Shown piece by piece: positions 58,614 through 62,000 of a stretch of 62,000 bases of DNA. Position 1 is the first letter of the stretch. Each line of letters starts with the position of its first letter. Origin of the DNA: Gnetum montanum (lineage: Eukaryota; Streptophyta; Gnetopsida; Gnetales; Gnetaceae); NCBI GenBank assembly GCA_015680685.1, contig MNCI01015553.1, positions 148,256-210,255 of the forward strand, read 5' to 3'. The translations under genes were made by a program, and so were the position numbers. The notes under the pieces were generated by a model. The model was not told the origin of the DNA and did no database searches. It saw nothing but the letters and a program-made list of their open reading frames with translations.

Positions 58614-59089
58614 CAAATATAGGTACTAGGTGACTTTTTTTCACTTGGGGAATGAGGCTTTCACCACCTATGAGGCATTTTTCAATCTCAAAAGTATAAA
58701 GTATGTGAAATTACCCATTATGGATTGCATTTTTCACATTTTCAATGACATTTTACCTTGGGTTCCATGGTGTGAAAGCTACATTATGAAGATTGGTTAT
58801 AACATGCAAACTTTTGTGGTGTTTCAATGGCCCCTCTTTGTTGGTGGCTAGAGGATTGACCTAAGAGGCATTGATAAAAAATACAAAACACCACTACATA
58901 TTAAAATGTTACAATGCATAGAGGCCATATGAGAATAAGGCTATCCAAGTCACCAATGTTGCTAGTTCAAGGCCATGGTGGGCCATGGTACCATTTTAAG
59001 GCCTCAACAAGCCATGTTGCTAGTTTAACATCATAGAGAACTATTGAAAGTAGGCTTTCTTGTTGATGATTTGTCACCTAAATGTAGTA
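58614..59089 (-). other. 3' non-coding region of the family-C element
   Basis: Between integrase and the polypurine tract; no domain recognised on either strand. Confidence 0.4.
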
Positions 59090-60655
59090 TGGCTTTAGAT
59101 ATGAATCATTGATTATATTGTCCATCTCATTCCCATTCATGTTGGCTATTCTGAATGCTCCATTTTCATATGCTCTGGTGACAAGAAAGGATCCTTCTTA
59201 GTTGGTTGAGAATTTGTCCATGTGCTCTTAGATGGCCTTAAGGATGAGGTCCCCCTCCTTGATCTTGTGCATGATTAGGTTATGATGATGTTGTCACTTC
59301 TGCCTCTCTTAATAGTGCTTGATGTAAGCAAGCACTTGCATACACTAGTCTTCCACTAAATCTAGGACTACTATCTGTAACTCCTTGCTCTACTTGTCAT
59401 TAATGAAGTTAGTTAAGGCTACTTAGAGTGATGGTACCTATGATTCAAGAGGATAAATAGCTTTAGAACCATAAACAAGCCTATAAGGGGTCATGCCAAT
59501 TTTCATGTAATTGATTTTTCTATATGCCACTCATGCCACTTCCACTTGCTATTTTTGAGAAGCTTCTTGAGCAAGTTGATGATGGCCTTGTTGCTTACTT
59601 TTGCTTGTCCATTGGCTTAGGGGTAGTAAGGTGATGTGAAAGAATGCTTAATGCCTATGTTGTGACAAAAATCCTTGGTTTCTTGACTACTAAATTGAGG
59701 TCCATTATCTGTAACTATGTTCATTGGTATGTCAAAAAAAACTACAATGTTGTCTAGGATAAACATACAAACTTGTTCAGATGTGGTCTTCCTTAGGGAA
59801 ATAGATTCAACCCACTTGGTAAAGTATTTGGTTGCGGTGATGATGAAACTATGCCCTAAGGTAGATTTAGGCATTATGGGTCCAATGATATCTAACCCCC
59901 ATTGTTGAAATAACCATGTTATCTAGGTCATATGCAACTTAGTTGGTTATACATGTATCAAGTTACTATATCTGTGGCATGTGTCGCATCACTTAAGTTT
60001 TTGTAGGCAGTCATTTTCCATATGGGGCCAATAGTAGCCTAACCATCTAATCTTAGCAACCATATATCTAGGTCCTATATGTCCACCACAAACATTGTGA
60101 ACCTCTTATAGAACTCTTCTAACTTCGGTTTTGCCTAAGCACTTTAGGAGTATGCCATCATAGGACCATCGACATAATGTGTTATCACCTACAATGACAT
60201 AATGCTTCAACTACTTATATATGATGTTCTTCAAAGAAATAGTCAAGCCCTGTGAGGATTCACCATGCATGAGGTAAAATTTTATGTCGTCATACCACTC
60301 CTTGAAAGTAGTAGTATGAATGATGACCACAAAGGTATCCCCAATGTTCTATGTAAGGGGAGTAGCATAGTCCACAATTAAAGTGGGAAATTTGCTAAAC
60401 ACATCTAGTGTCACAATAAGGGATAATGTTGCAGTTCATCAACTATGACATTTTTGTTTCGAGGTATGCATTGGATATCAATGTTTATGAATTGTTGTAG
60501 TAATTTCTTTCCTAGGTCATAACAAGGTTGTAAGTGCTTAGCTTTCCATGCATAGACTTTGGTTACTTGGTTAACCAAATAAGTTGTGAATCACCTTTGA
60601 TGGCTAGGCATCTAATTCTTGGCTCACAAGCTCTCATCATCCCTTTGATCAAACT
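59090..60655 (-). pseudogene. pol: pol of a Tat-like element: second RNase H and integrase
   Basis: Minus strand, right to left: an RNase H of the additional (aRNH) type found in Tat/Ogre elements ('IRCLAIKGDSQLI', about 60570-60620); integrase HHCC finger ('HNVCGGHIGPRYM', 'LGYYWP', 'CDTCHRYSN', about 59945-60110); core 59617-59874 with 'ITATKYFTKWVES' and 'IVTDNGPQFSS' (second Asp); 'YYP...ANGQAKVSNKAI' where the catalytic Glu is Lys (59599-59601); and a C-terminal 'IKEGDLILKA...NWEGSFLV' domain. Reverse transcriptase would lie to the right but is cut by a family-B LTR at 60656. Confidence 0.78.
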
Positions 60656-61832
60656 TGAAAGACCACCAAATTTGGGCCACCATGTCTCAATTGCAAATTT
60701 GTTTAAGTGTCAATGCAAGGAAAATTTTTTCTAAGTGTTAGGACTATGCTCTCCACTATTGAAACTATGCTTTAGAGCATAGTTAGCATAGTCAACACAA
60801 AAGTTCAGATTTGCATGATTTTTCTAAGAGTCAAGCTAGTGGTTGCAAAGTGTGGTTAGCATGGAAGAAATAGTTTCACAAAAAATTTTAAGTGTTGGGA
60901 GTACACTCCCTACTATGCTCTAGAGTGTAGTCAGCATAGTCTACATGAAGACACCAGTTTTGAAAAAATTTTCTAATTATTGAGACTATGTTTGGAAGTG
61001 TAGTTAAGTGTAGATAGTTTGGAAGCTTAGTTTTTGTAAGATTTTTCCATGTTCCAAAACTACACTCCCTACTACCGAGACTATGCTCTAGAGCATAGTT
61101 AGTGTAGTCAACATGGAAATGCATATTTTGTAAAATTTTCTATCTGTTGAGACTACACTCCAGAGCATAGTCAAGCATAGTCATGTAGAATAGCCTCCAG
61201 AAACCTCTAGAAAGTAGCATTAGCATCCACATCAGCTCCAATACCTCTGGCAACAAGATCAGTAAGTTTTGTCTCTTTTTGCATCCTCCATTTGTCCCCA
61301 AATTGTACCTATGCTTGACACCACTTCACATAGTGGACAACATAGTCATAGAGCATAGTCTCCAAGCTTGCATTATTTTGTATTTTTTTAGGTGCATTGT
61401 AGTCTCCTCGACACTCACACATGCAGTCGAGTAGTGTAGTCACAATTTCGAAATCTTGTAGGTTCCATTGAAGCACACCAATAGAACACCCTTTTCTTTA
61501 GTGGAGAGCGTAGTTGGGTGTAGCATAGTCCCAACTACCCCACTACCACATGGCATCCAATTTATAATTCACAACAACCCTAACCCTATAAATACCCCAG
61601 TGTTCTATGTTTTAGGGGTTGGTATATGAGCATTTTGAGTATTTTGATTACAATTTTTTCATTCAATTGGTAAATTTGATGATTGACTGGGATTTTAGCA
61701 TTCTATTGGAAAATCCATCAGAGCATTATGAAAGAGCAAGTTTAAGGTAGAGCACCAGTAGACATCTTTGCATACCACCCAGTCTTCCACAAACCACTAT
61801 AGCCCATGGGATACCATGGTAGCCAATCAGCT
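60656..61832 (+). repeat. Family-B LTR, 3' truncated
   Basis: Starts TGAAAGACCACCAAATTTGG. U3 carries 'ctaagtgtt' units and CTATGCTCTAGAGCATAG-type palindromes (60745-61180); TATAAATA at 61587-61594. It breaks at 61832 where a second LTR begins, about 240 bp after the TATA box, against about 530 bp in the solo LTR. Confidence 0.75.
61587..61594 (+). promoter_or_regulatory. TATA box of the family-B LTR
   Basis: TATAAATA within 'ccctataaatacccc', followed by 'tttaggggttgg' as in the solo LTR at 24275. Confidence 0.6.
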
Positions 61833-62000
61833 TGAAAAACCACCAAATTTAGGCAGTAGCACCTTAACAACAAATTTTTCTAACTATCAATACGAGGTAA
61901 ATTTTTTCTAAGTGTTTGGCCCATGCTTCCACTAATGGGGTTACTCTCTAGAGCATAATTAGCATAGCATGCAGCACAAAGCCAAATTTGCAAAATTTTC
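61833..62000 (+). repeat. Second family-B LTR start, runs off the window
   Basis: TGAAAAACCACCAAATTTAG repeats the beginning of the LTR at 60656 and continues with 'ttttttctaagtgtttgg' and 'ctctagagcataattagcatag'. Either an insertion into the first LTR or a tandem LTR product. Confidence 0.7.

Overview
What it is. The window looks like intergenic DNA of a plant with a large, transposon-packed, heavily methylated genome. The primer sites match plant tRNA-Asp as used by Athila-type Ty3/gypsy elements, and the pol types are plant Athila/Tat lineages. I think a gymnosperm is most likely, but this is only inference. No intact host gene was found. Nearly everything is nested, decayed LTR retrotransposon plus pieces of Helitron. 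Most broken reading frames stay in one frame and are cut by TAG/TGA/TAA where CAG, CAA or TGG is expected, and CpG is largely lost, as expected from long cytosine methylation.

Layout. 1-439: CpG-rich, apparently young LTR (minus). 440-2973: decayed 3' end of a family-A element and two fused LTRs. 2974-11890: complete family-A element with both LTRs, primer site, polypurine tract and a 5-bp target duplication (ATCAT/ATCGT), inserted in one of those LTRs; it codes gag and a third ORF (ORF3) but no polymerase. 12396-15908: minus-strand 3' end of a related element. 15909-16796: family-A 5' LTR and primer site. 16797-21490: a family-B (Tat-like) element whose gag runs in frame into a fragment of a host CCR4-type deadenylase (20531-21490), the most unusual feature of the window. 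21690-28385: minus-strand gag-pol element with a family-B solo LTR (23748-25182) in its gag. 28386-34013: AT-rich DNA ending in a decayed Helitron Rep region (31980-33690). 34014-51754: a cluster of family-A LTR elements, including a gag-pol copy (37948-45477) and a pol-less gag/ORF3 copy (45665-51754). 51990-53256: Helitron helicase C-terminus and a 268-bp tandem duplication. 53629-57965: another family-A gag-pol 5' part. 57965-60655: minus-strand family-C element with integrase and a second RNase H. 60656-62000: family-B LTRs in tandem.

How they fit. Autonomous (gag-pol) and pol-less (gag + ORF3) family-A elements share LTR, primer site, related gag and 3' non-coding region, so the latter were presumably mobilised by the former. 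Several LTR families carry arrays of short palindromes upstream of a TATAAATA box (GATATC in family A; CTATGCTCTAGAGCATAG in family B), suggesting repeated regulatory sites. All coordinates come from reading the sequence by eye; boundaries marked approximate may be off by tens of bases.
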